From assembly GCF_900101875.1 (NCBI RefSeq), contig NZ_FNAI01000009.1, positions 186,001-250,000 of the forward strand: DNA of 64,000 nucleotides. The letters are read 5' to 3'. A model generated the notes under the pieces. That model searched no databases. It was not told where the DNA came from and worked only from the letters and a program-made list of their open reading frames with translations. The stretch is from Mucilaginibacter pineti (GTDB taxonomy: Bacteria > Bacteroidota > Bacteroidia > Sphingobacteriales > Sphingobacteriaceae). Of this stretch, positions 49,131-59,165 are shown piece after piece. The position numbers were made by a program, and so were the translations under genes. Every line of letters starts with the position of its first letter. Position 1 is the stretch's first letter.

Positions 49131-50825
49131 TTACTGAGCATCAACTTTAGCGGTATCAACCGCTTCTTTTTCTTTCAGTTTTTGCTGTTTTATGCTGTCG
49201 CGCCTAAGGCTGTCAAGGGTAGCCATCGGTACAGGCGGAATTTTGCACTCCAACCCATCGGCAGTCATCACAAATACCGAACCTTTGGGGTTAACCGGGT
49301 TGTTGTTTTGACCGCATTCATTAAGACCAAAATTTATGTTACGATCAAGCTTGCCGTCAATTACGAGGGTTGAGTTTAATGGAACTTTTATGGTGATGTG
49401 CAGTTCCTGACCATGCCATAAGGAGCCGGCAAGGCGCTCCAGGTGACGATCAAACTTCAGCACCGAATCTTTTTGTAAAAAGCGATAGCTGATGTTGCGG
49501 GCATTAATTAAAGCATCCTCATCGGTACGGCCACGGGCCGAGAATGATTCGATAAGTACAGGTTGCTGCACATCGCTTTTCTCTACATCAATGGTTACCC
49601 TATCCTGCGATCCAAAGTCATCGCCATTGTAATCATCATCTAAAATTATCATTCCGCTAAAACGTTCTTTGATCCTTAGGCGGGTACTGTCTTCGTTGCT
49701 CAGGTATTTAGAGTCGTTTAGTTCCAGGTAATAGGTGTTATTTGGTGTTGCCTTAATGTTGATGGTTTTGCTGATGCGCGCGCCTTCTTTAAAGTTGGCA
49801 GTTGCCCTCACCGCGTAATAAGTTACCGCACCCATTGCAGCCAGCCATACGCATAATAAGGTGGTGCCAATTGTACGGTTAAACGTAGCATTTTTAAACA
49901 AAAAGCCAATAACAAGCAGTATAACAGATAACAGCGGTATGGCCAGTAGTAAAAAACCGCCAAACAAAAATGCCAGGTTGGTATCGTGGTTAACAATATT
50001 GAAAGGGAAAATATGAAAGATATCTGTTTTTCCAAGGGCCAAAAATGCCACCAGGAAAACAATAAGAGTTATGGCGAGGCCAAAACAACCCAGTAAAATA
50101 GCACCGGCAATAAGTTTGCCCAATAAGCTACCTGCTCCCCTTATAAATGTACCAAGGTGTTCAAAAAAGTCGCCAATAAAATCGCGGGCCTGGTAAACAA
50201 AGGGGCGCGTTTCTTTGTGAAAGTTGGAGAGGTGTTCTTTAACCGAGCTCAACTCATCTTCAAAATTCTTTTTAAAGCCTTTTAAATCCTGCTTTTCGCC
50301 CTTCATGGCCATACGATCGGCACGGCTAACAGCTTTGGGAACTACTATCCACAATATGATATATAGTATAAACCCGGCGCCTGCACCCATCAGCGATATG
50401 GCGAAAGCAAGCCTTACCCAAACGGTTTGGATATCAAAGTATCCGGCAATGCCAGAGCAAACACCTGCCACCAAATGATCATCCGGGTCGCGGAAAAGCC
50501 TGCGGCGTTCTGTGTTATAAGTAAAGCTGGGGTTGCCTGCGGTTTTGGTGTCGTTTTCGGCAAATTCAAAATCTTCCACGGTACCCATTTGCTCAACAAC
50601 CAGCTTCACGTCCTGCTCAACAATAACCTGCTTGTTTTGGTCGGCCAGTATTTCGTTAAACATTTCGGCAATGCGGTTTTCAATGTCGGTTGTTATTTCC
50701 AAACTATCGGCCGAGGTAGAAAAATGACGTTTTACGTCGGTCATGTAAAGTTTAAGTACGTCGTAAGCATCCTCTTCTATGTGAAATACGATGCCGTTTA
50801 TGTTTATTATGATGGTTTTGTTCAT
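49131..50825 (-). CDS. PspC-domain membrane protein
   Basis: This 564-residue protein has an N-terminal cytoplasmic segment of about 105 residues. A PspC domain follows (RRLFRDPDDHLVAGVCSGIA through ILYIILWIVVPK, about residues 107-165), then three further hydrophobic helices (about 230-265, 280-310 and 320-340). The large C-terminal extracytoplasmic region of about 210 residues resembles putative adhesin-like beta-helix modules. PspC proteins sense envelope stress. It lies 25 bp after a PadR regulator gene, a common pairing in Bacteroidota. Confidence 0.88.
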   Translation of the reverse strand: MNKTIIININGIVFHIEEDAYDVLKLYMTDVKRHFSTSADSLEITTDIENRIAEMFNEILADQNKQVIVEQDVKLVVEQMGTVEDFEFAENDTKTAGNPSFTYNTERRRLFRDPDDHLVAGVCSGIAGYFDIQTVWVRLAFAISLMGAGAGFILYIILWIVVPKAVSRADRMAMKGEKQDLKGFKKNFEDELSSVKEHLSNFHKETRPFVYQARDFIGDFFEHLGTFIRGAGSLLGKLIAGAILLGCFGLAITLIVFLVAFLALGKTDIFHIFPFNIVNHDTNLAFLFGGFLLLAIPLLSVILLVIGFLFKNATFNRTIGTTLLCVWLAAMGAVTYYAVRATANFKEGARISKTINIKATPNNTYYLELNDSKYLSNEDSTRLRIKERFSGMIILDDDYNGDDFGSQDRVTIDVEKSDVQQPVLIESFSARGRTDEDALINARNISYRFLQKDSVLKFDRHLERLAGSLWHGQELHITIKVPLNSTLVIDGKLDRNINFGLNECGQNNNPVNPKGSVFVMTADGLECKIPPVPMATLDSLRRDSIKQQKLKEKEAVDTAKVDAQ

Positions 50826-50850
50826 GATGTGTTAAAATTTTTAGGTTTTT

Positions 50851-51183
50851 TTATTTTCTGTCGCCAATGGCAGTTTGCACGGCATATACCAATTCCTGCC
50901 AGGTTTTATCCAGCTGTTCCAGCACTTTTCTACCCTCGTCTGAGAGTACATAATACTTTCTCGGAGGGCCCGAAAGCGACTCGACCCAGTTGTAAGTGAG
51001 CAGGCCATTATTTTTTAAACGGGTTAACAACGGGTATAGAGTACCCTCAACTACAAGCAGTTGGGCTTTCTTAAGTTCAGCAATTATGTCTGATGCATAT
51101 GTTTCGCCCTTAGCTATGATGGAAAGAATGCAGTACTCCAGTATGCCCTTCCTCATTTGGGTTTGTGTGTTTTCAACGATCAT
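50851..51183 (-). CDS. PadR-family transcriptional regulator
   Basis: This 110-residue winged-helix protein begins MIVENTQTQMRKGILEYCIL with the PadR core (EGTLYPLLTRLKNNGLLTYN, GPPRKYYVLSDEGRKVLEQL) and a short C-terminal dimer helix. PadR proteins usually repress their own operon. The promoter and a TGTATT/AATACA palindrome sit directly upstream. It heads the unit padR-pspC-(small protein). The -7 box is four nucleotides from the ATG, so the mRNA is probably leaderless. Confidence 0.92.
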   Translation of the reverse strand: MIVENTQTQMRKGILEYCILSIIAKGETYASDIIAELKKAQLLVVEGTLYPLLTRLKNNGLLTYNWVESLSGPPRKYYVLSDEGRKVLEQLDKTWQELVYAVQTAIGDRK

Positions 51184-51187
51184 AATA

Positions 51188-51223
51188 CAAAGATATATGT
51201 TTTAGATTGTATTATGCAATACA
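51188..51223 (-). promoter_or_regulatory. padR promoter with overlapping palindromic operator
   Basis: On the minus strand TTG (51219-51217), 21 nt, then TATCTTTG (51195-51188) form a full Bacteroidota promoter, with four nucleotides to the ATG at 51183. A palindrome TGTATT-ATGC-AATACA at 51208-51223 covers the -33 element and is a likely PadR autorepression site. Confidence 0.65.
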
Positions 51224-51297
51224 TAGTACTAGAATTATTATAATTAGCCTTAAAAGTTATTTTTTTTAAAAAAAAACTATCTTTTTTTAGAAATAAC

Positions 51298-51328
51298 TTG
51301 ACTTTTTAATAATGTAACATTACTTTTA
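51298..51328 (+). promoter_or_regulatory. susC promoter
   Basis: TTG at 51298-51300, 20 nt, then TACTTTTA at 51321-51328 match the Bacteroidota pattern, giving a leader of about 30 nt. Confidence 0.55.
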
Positions 51329-51367
51329 TGATTAATTAACTATTAACTGATCTTATTTATTTAACAA

Positions 51368-54355
51368 ATGAAAAAACTTCTACTAGCAAGTTTGTGCTTT
51401 CTGTTGTTATGCGTAACGCAGGTTTTCGCCCAAAATCGAACAATTACCGGGACTGTTATATCAAAAAGCGATGGTTTGCCATTGCCTGGGGTAACGGTAA
51501 AAGTAACAGGAACTACAATTGGTACTCAAACCAATACATCGGGTAAGTATTCCTTAAGTGTGCCGGCATCGGCTAAAACATTGACTTTCACATTTATTGG
51601 CTTTGCTGATTATCAGGCTACAATTGGTAGTGGTGATGTTGACGCTTCGTTGGTTGCAAGCTCAAGCCAACTAAACGAAGTTGTTGTTGTTGGCTATGGT
51701 AGCGGACGTAAAGCAAGTGACGTAGTTGGTACAGTATCATCTGTAAGCGGAAAAGATATTGAAAACAGGCCGAGTCCTAACGCTTTCGATGCGTTACAAG
51801 GTAAGGTTGCTGGTTTAAATATTTTATCATCTTCTGGTGAGCCTTCGTCAACTCCATCACTGTCATTGAACGGTTTGAGCTCTTTAGGAGCTAGTTCAAC
51901 CCCTCTGGTTGTTTTGGATGGTATACCTGTTGATCCATCAACTGTGTTGACATTAAATCCTAATGATATTGAGAGCTTTAACGTGTTAAAGGACGCTGCC
52001 TCAACTTCTATTTATGGTTCACGTGCATCAAATGGTGTAATTTACGTTACCACGAAAAAAGGATCGCTTAATAGAGCGGCAAGAATTACTTTAACAAGTC
52101 AGTATGGTGTATCAAAATTAGCCAACACCGATTTCTTTGAAAATTTCATGAACGCGGCTGAATTTAAGGCTTTTCAGGTTAGCAGCGGGCAATTAACTCA
52201 AACGCAGCTTAATAATACCCTAAATGCTCTTGAAGTTAAAAATGCAGATACTAAATGGTATAAAGTTTATTATAAAGATAATACCCCACAGTATATGGAA
52301 AACATATCTATATCTGGCGGTGGTGGTAAAACTTCTTACTATGTTTCTGGCGGTTATACTAAAAATGAAGGTATTGCTTACCGTTCTGCTTATAAAAGAT
52401 ATACTCTGCGTTCAAATATCAATTCTGTTGTAACTGATTGGATGCAATTTGGTTTGAATTTAGGTCTGGCTTATGATGACAGGCAAACTAATCCATCAGG
52501 ATCAAACAGTACTAACCTTGGTTTGGCTCAGTTGGCTGCTCCTTATTACTCGCCAAATGATCCTACAGGTCAGCAGTATAAATTTATTCCGGGATGGGGA
52601 CGCTATCATCCAGCTTATAGGGCCAGCGTATTTACAGATGCCAATAACAACGCGCAATTTAATCCAACCGCATATTTACAACTTAACCCAATTAAAGGGT
52701 TAACCTTGAAAACACAAGGTGGCATGGATGCGTATGATTACAGGGAAACCCCTACTCAATTACCATCTTATCTTGGTTCAGTGGGTAACGGAAACATAGC
52801 AGAGTATTTTACAAGAGGCGTATCAAAAACCTTCACAAATACAGCCGAATATAAATTTAGTGTTCAAACAGAGCACCATTTTACTGCTTTAGCAGGTCAG
52901 GAATATACAGATGGTTCAACCAACGTTTTTGGTGCTTCGAGTGCCGGCTTATCTGATGATCGTATAGTCTTACTTGGTTCAGGTCCAAACAATAAGAATG
53001 TAACTTCTACTAATCCACAAGGTTTAGGTAATGAGGATTATGCTTACAACTCCTTATTTGGAAGGGTTGACTATGACTATAAGGAGAGATATTTTGTAGA
53101 AGGATCTGTACGTACAGATAAATCTTCAAGGTTTGGTATAAACCACCGTTCCGCAACATTTTGGTCGGCAGGTGGTAGCTGGAAAGCTAAACAAGAAAAT
53201 TTCCTTAAAGATGTATCATGGTTAGATGACCTTACCGTAAGAGCCAGTACAGGTACAACAGGTAACTCATCAATTGGTAACTATCAAAGCCTTGCAACTG
53301 TAAGCACTATTGCAAATGGCGATGCATCTGGTTTCAACATTTCTGCAGCAGGTAACCCAGATCTTACATGGGAAAAACAAAGGCTTACTACATTTGGTAT
53401 TACCACGTCATTTTTTGACAGAATTAGATTAGAAGCATCTTATTACATTCGTACAACAACCGATATGTTGGTTGATGTTCCTTTTCCATATACTTCTGGT
53501 TTTTCGTTGGTTACATCTAACGTAGGAGCATTACAAAATCATGGCTTTGATATAGAGCTAAATTTTGATGCCTGGAAAGATAAAACTCATAATGGTTACA
53601 TTACCCCTTTTATAGTTGCAAATATTAACCACAACAAGGTTACAAGCTTATTCCTTGATAAAGATTATTATGTTGTGCCTAATACTGGTGTTGCATGGAT
53701 AGTTGGTAAACCGGTTTCATTGGTTTATCCTTTATATAAGGGTGTAAACTCCCAAACAGGTGCACCAGAGTGGTATTTACCAGATCCAACAAACCCAACC
53801 AAAACACGAAAAGATCCTAATGCAGTAACAAGCGAATTCACCGACGATTTGCAGCAAAATACCGGGATTAGCCAATACCCTTGGTTAACTGGTAGCTTTG
53901 GTTTAGATGGTGGTTATGCAGGTTTTTATGTGCATACCTTGTTTAACTTTGCTTTAGGTAAGCACCTTATCAACAACGATAAGTACTTTTATGAAAACCC
54001 TAACATTTTTCCAGGCTTTAACCAAACTAAACGTGTAACTAACTACTGGAAAAAAGCAGGTGATAACGCTTTATTCCCGGATATTGAAAATTACCAGTTT
54101 ACCCAGTTTGACTCTAACTTAATTGAAAATGCTTCATTCATGAGAATGAAGGAACTCACAATTGGTTATGCATTCCCTAAGGCATTACTGGAGCGTACTA
54201 AAGTTTTAAAAGGTGTTAAACTGTTTTTAACAGGCCGTAATTTATTTACCGTTACAAAATACACAGGACCAGATCCTGAGGTTGATTCAAACTTAGCGTT
54301 AGGTAATTACCCTAACACCAAACAGTATACTTTTGGTGCTGAAGTAACTTTCTAA
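51368..54355 (+). CDS. SusC/RagA-family TonB-linked outer-membrane protein
   Basis: This 995-residue transporter has a signal peptide (MKKLLLASLCFLLLCVTQVF, cleavage near AQN). A carboxypeptidase-like domain follows (ITGTVISKSDGLPLPGVTVK), then a TonB-box-like SQLNEVVVVGYG, a plug (DVVGTVSSVSGKDIENRPS, TPLVVLDGIPVDPSTV, ASTSIYGSRASNGVIYVTTK) and a barrel ending QYTFGAEVTF. With the SusD partner 27 bp downstream it imports a glycan or oligopeptide. No glycosidase, peptidase, sigma factor or anti-sigma gene is adjacent, so the ligand cannot be deduced. Confidence 0.95.
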   Translation: MKKLLLASLCFLLLCVTQVFAQNRTITGTVISKSDGLPLPGVTVKVTGTTIGTQTNTSGKYSLSVPASAKTLTFTFIGFADYQATIGSGDVDASLVASSSQLNEVVVVGYGSGRKASDVVGTVSSVSGKDIENRPSPNAFDALQGKVAGLNILSSSGEPSSTPSLSLNGLSSLGASSTPLVVLDGIPVDPSTVLTLNPNDIESFNVLKDAASTSIYGSRASNGVIYVTTKKGSLNRAARITLTSQYGVSKLANTDFFENFMNAAEFKAFQVSSGQLTQTQLNNTLNALEVKNADTKWYKVYYKDNTPQYMENISISGGGGKTSYYVSGGYTKNEGIAYRSAYKRYTLRSNINSVVTDWMQFGLNLGLAYDDRQTNPSGSNSTNLGLAQLAAPYYSPNDPTGQQYKFIPGWGRYHPAYRASVFTDANNNAQFNPTAYLQLNPIKGLTLKTQGGMDAYDYRETPTQLPSYLGSVGNGNIAEYFTRGVSKTFTNTAEYKFSVQTEHHFTALAGQEYTDGSTNVFGASSAGLSDDRIVLLGSGPNNKNVTSTNPQGLGNEDYAYNSLFGRVDYDYKERYFVEGSVRTDKSSRFGINHRSATFWSAGGSWKAKQENFLKDVSWLDDLTVRASTGTTGNSSIGNYQSLATVSTIANGDASGFNISAAGNPDLTWEKQRLTTFGITTSFFDRIRLEASYYIRTTTDMLVDVPFPYTSGFSLVTSNVGALQNHGFDIELNFDAWKDKTHNGYITPFIVANINHNKVTSLFLDKDYYVVPNTGVAWIVGKPVSLVYPLYKGVNSQTGAPEWYLPDPTNPTKTRKDPNAVTSEFTDDLQQNTGISQYPWLTGSFGLDGGYAGFYVHTLFNFALGKHLINNDKYFYENPNIFPGFNQTKRVTNYWKKAGDNALFPDIENYQFTQFDSNLIENASFMRMKELTIGYAFPKALLERTKVLKGVKLFLTGRNLFTVTKYTGPDPEVDSNLALGNYPNTKQYTFGAEVTF

Positions 54356-54382
54356 CATTACCTTTTATAAAATATTGACAAA

Positions 54383-55879
54383 ATGAAAAAAATTAATTTA
54401 TATATAACCACGGGATTAATGAGCTTTGTTGCCATTACATCTTGTAAAAAAATTGACAAATTACAGCCTCATGATTCTATTACTGTAGGTGAAGCTTTTA
54501 AAACCGTAAAGGATGCCGCCGCATGGGATGTTGGTACTTATGCTATTTTCAGAAATAATCAATACGGAGAGTTTATGGTTGGGACCGACGTACAAGGTGA
54601 TCAACTGAATGCCAGTTTGGATTATGGAAACAGGAATGGTAGCGAGCACAGATGGGGACAGTTTTTCTTATCAAGTGACGGCCTATTAAGTGATATTTGG
54701 GGTTCTTATTATTCTGCAATTGCAAATATTAATACAGCTATTGAGGGTTTTAAAACCATTAAACCAGCAGATGCAACTGAAACCGCTTCATTAAACAAAT
54801 ATACAGGCGATGCCTACTTTGCAAGGGCTTTTTACTATCATAACCTTATACTAAGGTTTGCAAAGCCTTATGAGCCATCAACAGCTGCTACTGACTTGGG
54901 GGTACCTTTGGTTATCGCTTATAACTTACAGGAAAAGCCAAAAAGGGCAACGGTTAAAGCGGTTTACGATCAGATATTATCTGACTTAAATACCGCTAAA
55001 GGATTATTAGCAAGTGTAAAAGGTACGCAAGGTGCACAAGCATTTAATGTTGACGTAGTTACAGCCTTGGAGGCAAGGGTGAGATTAAATATGCATGATT
55101 GGGCTGGAGCTTATACCGCAGCAAATACGCTGGTTAATTCAAGCACTTATCAACTGATAACTGACGTGGATCAATTTAAAGATTACTGGACCAATGATGG
55201 TGTTAAGGAATCTATTTTTCAGAGCTACGTTAGCACCACTCAGTTACCAAATGCAAATACTATTTATTTAGGGTTTAATTCTGGAAATAGTAAATACGAT
55301 CCGGATTTTATACCATCGCAATGGGTGTATGATACTTTTGCAAAAACGGATATCCGTAAAGCGACTTATTTTGATCTTAAAGCCTGTAATATTCAGGGTG
55401 TAGATTACAGTTTGGTTTTAGTGAACAAATACCCTGGTAATCCTGCATTGTTTACTTCTAACGTATCTAATTACGAAAATGCGCCTAAAGTATTCCGTGT
55501 TGCAGAACAATATCTGATAGCTGCCGAGGCTGCTGACAACAACTCCAATTCTTCTGGTGCTCTCACTGCGTTAAACGCTTTACGGGGTGCCCGCGGTTTA
55601 GTTCAGATATCTGCGTCTGGAGCTGCTTTAACAGATTCAATACGTGTTGAAAGATTCCGTGAACTCGCTTTTGAAGGTTTCCGTTTAAATGATTTAAAAC
55701 GTTGGCATCTTGGATTCCAAAGACGTGATCCGCAGAACGTAGATGCTATTCAAACAGCAGGTAATTACTATGATAAATTAAAAATTAATGCTGATGACAA
55801 TAAGTTTGTTTGGGGCATTCCTCTTAATGATATCACAGCTAACCTTAATATAAAGGATCAGCAAAACCCTGGTTGGTAA
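54383..55879 (+). CDS. SusD/RagB-family outer-membrane lipoprotein
   Basis: This 498-residue surface lipoprotein has a lipobox ending AITSC (Cys21). The SusD helical repeats follow (LSDIWGSYYSAIANINTAIE, GDAYFARAFYYHNLILRFAK, KATVKAVYDQILSDLNTAK-like) with the C-terminal RVERFRELAFEGFRLNDLKRW. It caps the SusC barrel and binds the substrate. It is co-transcribed with susC and followed by a terminator. Confidence 0.95.
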   Translation: MKKINLYITTGLMSFVAITSCKKIDKLQPHDSITVGEAFKTVKDAAAWDVGTYAIFRNNQYGEFMVGTDVQGDQLNASLDYGNRNGSEHRWGQFFLSSDGLLSDIWGSYYSAIANINTAIEGFKTIKPADATETASLNKYTGDAYFARAFYYHNLILRFAKPYEPSTAATDLGVPLVIAYNLQEKPKRATVKAVYDQILSDLNTAKGLLASVKGTQGAQAFNVDVVTALEARVRLNMHDWAGAYTAANTLVNSSTYQLITDVDQFKDYWTNDGVKESIFQSYVSTTQLPNANTIYLGFNSGNSKYDPDFIPSQWVYDTFAKTDIRKATYFDLKACNIQGVDYSLVLVNKYPGNPALFTSNVSNYENAPKVFRVAEQYLIAAEAADNNSNSSGALTALNALRGARGLVQISASGAALTDSIRVERFRELAFEGFRLNDLKRWHLGFQRRDPQNVDAIQTAGNYYDKLKINADDNKFVWGIPLNDITANLNIKDQQNPGW

Positions 55880-55914
55880 TAAATTTTCAGGATTGTAATA
55901 TTATTCTTGAATTA

Positions 55915-55947
55915 AAAATGGGGAGGCATTACGTCTCCCCATTTTTA
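55915..55947 (+). terminator. Terminator after susD
   Basis: AAAAATGGGGAG and CTCCCCATTTTT form a perfect 12-bp stem with a short loop and flanking T residues. Confidence 0.85.
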
Positions 55948-56066
55948 TTATAATACTGTATTTATAGTGCCAATAAATAAAGAACTGCAAATATTATGAT
56001 GTCCTTAAATACTGGGATAACTGATAAATAATACATGAATGCATTAAAGGCCGCCTAAAAGCGCGA

Positions 56067-56984
56067 CTATATCACCTTTACCTCGAGCCCGTTCACCATC
56101 AGATTTACTTTTTTACCCAAAATTAAACTGCAATTATCGGGGATATGGCCTGCCGGGAAATCGAAACATACCGGGTAAGCATATTCGTTTACTACATCCA
56201 TAACAATTTCTGGTACGGTTTGGCCAAAGGGAATGTCATTGTCTTTAATGTCGGTAAAGCCCCCCACAATAAGTCCTGCCAGTTTACTGAGCTTGCCGGC
56301 CCGTTTAAGGTTGCGCAGCATACGGTCAATGGCGTAAAGATATTCGCCAACATCTTCAATAAACAATATTTTACCGCTATAGTCCATATCAGATACCGAG
56401 CCGGCTATGGCTATCAGTAATGATAAATTGCCGCCAATTAACACCCCGCTGCTATTGCCGCTGCGGTTAAGGCTATGCGATGTGAACCGGTAATCAAGTT
56501 CCTCACCGAAAAGTGCTTTACGCAGGGTATCCAATGACCGGACCGAGGCATCCGGAATATTAACCGGCATTTGCCCATGAATGGTGTGTGCCTGGTAATT
56601 GGCAAACAGATGGGCATGCAGTACAGTGATATCGCTAAAGCCTATAAGCCATTTGGGATGTTGCGCAAAATGGCTAAAATTAACCTTGTCAATCATTCTG
56701 ATGGTGCCGTAACCGCCGCGGGCAGCTATAATGGCCTTTATACTGTCGTCGTCAATAAAACGCTGCAGGTCATGAGCGCGCAGGTCGTCGTCGCCGGCAA
56801 ACTGGTGGTATGATGCAGTCACGGTTTCGCCCAATACAACTTCAAGCCCCCATGATTGTAAAAGCGTTATGGCATCCGTCATTGGCGCCGGTAGCTTTTT
56901 AGCCGGGCAGGTGATGGCTATTTTATCGCCTTTTTTAAGGTAGGGTGGCTGTCTGGCAGAAATTGAATCAGTTGGGTTGTCCAT
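56067..56984 (-). CDS. LD-carboxypeptidase (S66 family)
   Basis: The 305-residue protein (307 from the ATG at 56990) removes the terminal D-Ala from tetrapeptides in cell-wall recycling, or belongs to the related MccF group. Visible are LKKGDKIAITCPAKKLP, the AARGGYGTIRMIDK block, GFSDITVLHA with the nucleophile Ser, FIEDVGEYLYAIDRML with the catalytic Glu and FDFPAGHIPDNCSL with the His. No signal peptide is seen, so it is cytoplasmic. It is monocistronic and divergent from metG. Confidence 0.9.
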   Translation of the reverse strand: MDNPTDSISARQPPYLKKGDKIAITCPAKKLPAPMTDAITLLQSWGLEVVLGETVTASYHQFAGDDDLRAHDLQRFIDDDSIKAIIAARGGYGTIRMIDKVNFSHFAQHPKWLIGFSDITVLHAHLFANYQAHTIHGQMPVNIPDASVRSLDTLRKALFGEELDYRFTSHSLNRSGNSSGVLIGGNLSLLIAIAGSVSDMDYSGKILFIEDVGEYLYAIDRMLRNLKRAGKLSKLAGLIVGGFTDIKDNDIPFGQTVPEIVMDVVNEYAYPVCFDFPAGHIPDNCSLILGKKVNLMVNGLEVKVI

Positions 56985-57059
56985 AAGCAATTATAGTAAA
57001 AGTTTTCTTTTCCTTATTTCAGACCTTATTGTCTTTCGGGCTTTTCCGACTTAAATAAA

Positions 57060-57067
57060 TATCTTTG
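57060..57067 (+). promoter_or_regulatory. metG -7 box
   Basis: TATCTTTG is a perfect -7 element 25 bp before the metG start. No TTG at normal spacing is evident upstream. Confidence 0.5.
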
Positions 57068-57092
57068 CAGATTATTTATAACCGCGCTTATA

Positions 57093-59165
57093 ATGTCACA
57101 GCTTAACAAATATAAACGATTCACCATTACATCGGCCCTGCCATACGCCAACGGGCCATTGCATATAGGGCACCTTGCGGGCGCATACCTGCCGGCCGAT
57201 ATTTTTGTGCGGCATTTAAGGCTTCAAAAAAAGGATGTATTATACGTTTGCGGCTCTGATGAACATGGTGCTGCCATTACCATTAAAGCAAAAAGGGAAG
57301 GCACTACTCCGCAGGCCATTATTGATAAATACCACACCCAGATAAAGGAAAGTTTTGAAGAGTTTGGGATAGCGTTTGATATTTATCACCGCACATCATC
57401 GCCTATTCATCATGATCTTTCGCAGGAGTTTTTTCTGAATTTGTATGAAAAGGATGAGTTTATAGAGAAATTCAGCGAGCAATATTACGATGAAGATTTC
57501 GATCAGTTTTTGGCCGATAGATATATTACCGGTACCTGCCCCAACTGCGGCAATGACAGCGCCTATGGCGATCAGTGCGAGCGTTGCGGTACATCATTAA
57601 GCCCTACCGACCTGATAAATCCAATATCCACTCTAAGCGGCAAAACACCAATATTAAAGCCAACCAAGCACTGGTACCTGCCCCTTGATAAATACCAGCC
57701 CTGGCTGGAGCAATGGATAGATACTAAAGAAGGCAGTTGGAAAGTGAACGTATTTGGCCAATGTAAATCGTGGCTGAAATCTGGCTTGCAACCCCGCTCT
57801 ATGACCCGCGACCTTGATTGGGGTATAGATGTACCACTTGAAGAGGCAAAAGGTAAAAAGCTTTACGTTTGGATGGATGCCCCTATAGGTTACATATCTG
57901 CCACCAAGCAATGGGCTATAGATAACAACAAAGACTGGAAACTATACTGGAAAAAGCAAGCCGACGAGCAGGATGATGCCTGTTTGCTGCACTTTATTGG
58001 TAAGGATAATATTGTGTTCCACTGTATTATTTTCCCATCTATACTACACGCGCACGGCGAATATATTTTGCCACAGAATGTACCTGCCAATGAGTTTTTG
58101 AATCTGGAGGGCGAAAAGCTATCTACCTCACGTAACCATGCGGTTTGGCTGCATGAGTATCTGGAAGAGTTTCCGGGTAAGCAGGATGAGTTGCGCTATG
58201 TGCTTACTTCCATTTTGCCAGAAACCAGTGATAGCGAATTTACCTGGAAAGATTACCAGGCGCGTATCAATAATGAACTGGTGGCCATATTGGGTAATTT
58301 TGTGAACCGGGTAATGATACTGATGCACAAATTTTACGAAGGTAAGATTGAGGCAGCTACCGATAAAGTTGAACTGCACGACGAATATCTGATTACTGAA
58401 ATTGGTGTTTGTTACGATGATATAGAAAAAAACCTGGAGGCATATCGCTATCGCCAGGCATTGCAGGCCGTTATGGACATAGCCCGCCTGGGTAACCGTT
58501 ACCTTACCGAAAAAGAGCCCTGGAAGAGCATTAAAACCAATCCTGAGGATGCTAAACAGACCCTGCATAATTGCTTGGTGTTGATAGGGCATTTGGCAAC
58601 GGCTGCCCAGCCATTTTTACCGGCAACCGCAAAAAAAATAATAGGCATGCTGAATTTGCCTAATGAGGATATCACCTATGATCAGGAGATGTATTTTAAC
58701 AATGGTCATCAGTTAAATCCGGCAGCTTTACTGTTTGAGAAGATTGAGGACGAGGTGATAGAATTTCAATTGCAAAAACTACAGGCCAAAAAGGCCGCCG
58801 CGTCGCCACCAAAATCTGTTGAAGTACAGCCGGCAAAGGAAAATATCAATTACGAGAGTTTTACCACGATGGATATCCGCACGGGTACCATCCTAACGGC
58901 CGAAAAAGTTGCTAAAACAAAAAAACTGCTGAAGCTAACCATTGATACAGGTATCGATGAGCGTACAATAGTATCGGGCATTGCAGAATATTATGAACCA
59001 GAGGCCATCATAGGCCAAAAGGTAAGTATCCTGGTTAACCTGGAGCCCCGCGAAATTAAAGGCATCCTATCGCAAGGGATGATATTGATGGCCGAAAACA
59101 GTGAGGGTAAACTTACATTTGTAGCCCCGGTTGATGATTTTCATAACGGAGCAGTAGTAAGATAA
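57093..59165 (+). CDS. metG: Methionyl-tRNA synthetase with C-terminal tRNA-binding domain
   Basis: This 690-residue class I synthetase charges tRNA-Met. It has PYANGPLHIGHLAGAY with the HIGH motif (about residues 22-25), a zinc knuckle CPNCGNDSAYGDQCERC, the KMSKS-equivalent KLSTS (342-346), an anticodon-binding helical domain and a C-terminal EMAP/Trbp111-like tRNA-binding domain (about 590-690, TTMDIRTGTILTAEKV). The KLSTS form is seen in other MetRS. Length and order are normal. Confidence 0.96.
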   Translation: MSQLNKYKRFTITSALPYANGPLHIGHLAGAYLPADIFVRHLRLQKKDVLYVCGSDEHGAAITIKAKREGTTPQAIIDKYHTQIKESFEEFGIAFDIYHRTSSPIHHDLSQEFFLNLYEKDEFIEKFSEQYYDEDFDQFLADRYITGTCPNCGNDSAYGDQCERCGTSLSPTDLINPISTLSGKTPILKPTKHWYLPLDKYQPWLEQWIDTKEGSWKVNVFGQCKSWLKSGLQPRSMTRDLDWGIDVPLEEAKGKKLYVWMDAPIGYISATKQWAIDNNKDWKLYWKKQADEQDDACLLHFIGKDNIVFHCIIFPSILHAHGEYILPQNVPANEFLNLEGEKLSTSRNHAVWLHEYLEEFPGKQDELRYVLTSILPETSDSEFTWKDYQARINNELVAILGNFVNRVMILMHKFYEGKIEAATDKVELHDEYLITEIGVCYDDIEKNLEAYRYRQALQAVMDIARLGNRYLTEKEPWKSIKTNPEDAKQTLHNCLVLIGHLATAAQPFLPATAKKIIGMLNLPNEDITYDQEMYFNNGHQLNPAALLFEKIEDEVIEFQLQKLQAKKAAASPPKSVEVQPAKENINYESFTTMDIRTGTILTAEKVAKTKKLLKLTIDTGIDERTIVSGIAEYYEPEAIIGQKVSILVNLEPREIKGILSQGMILMAENSEGKLTFVAPVDDFHNGAVVR

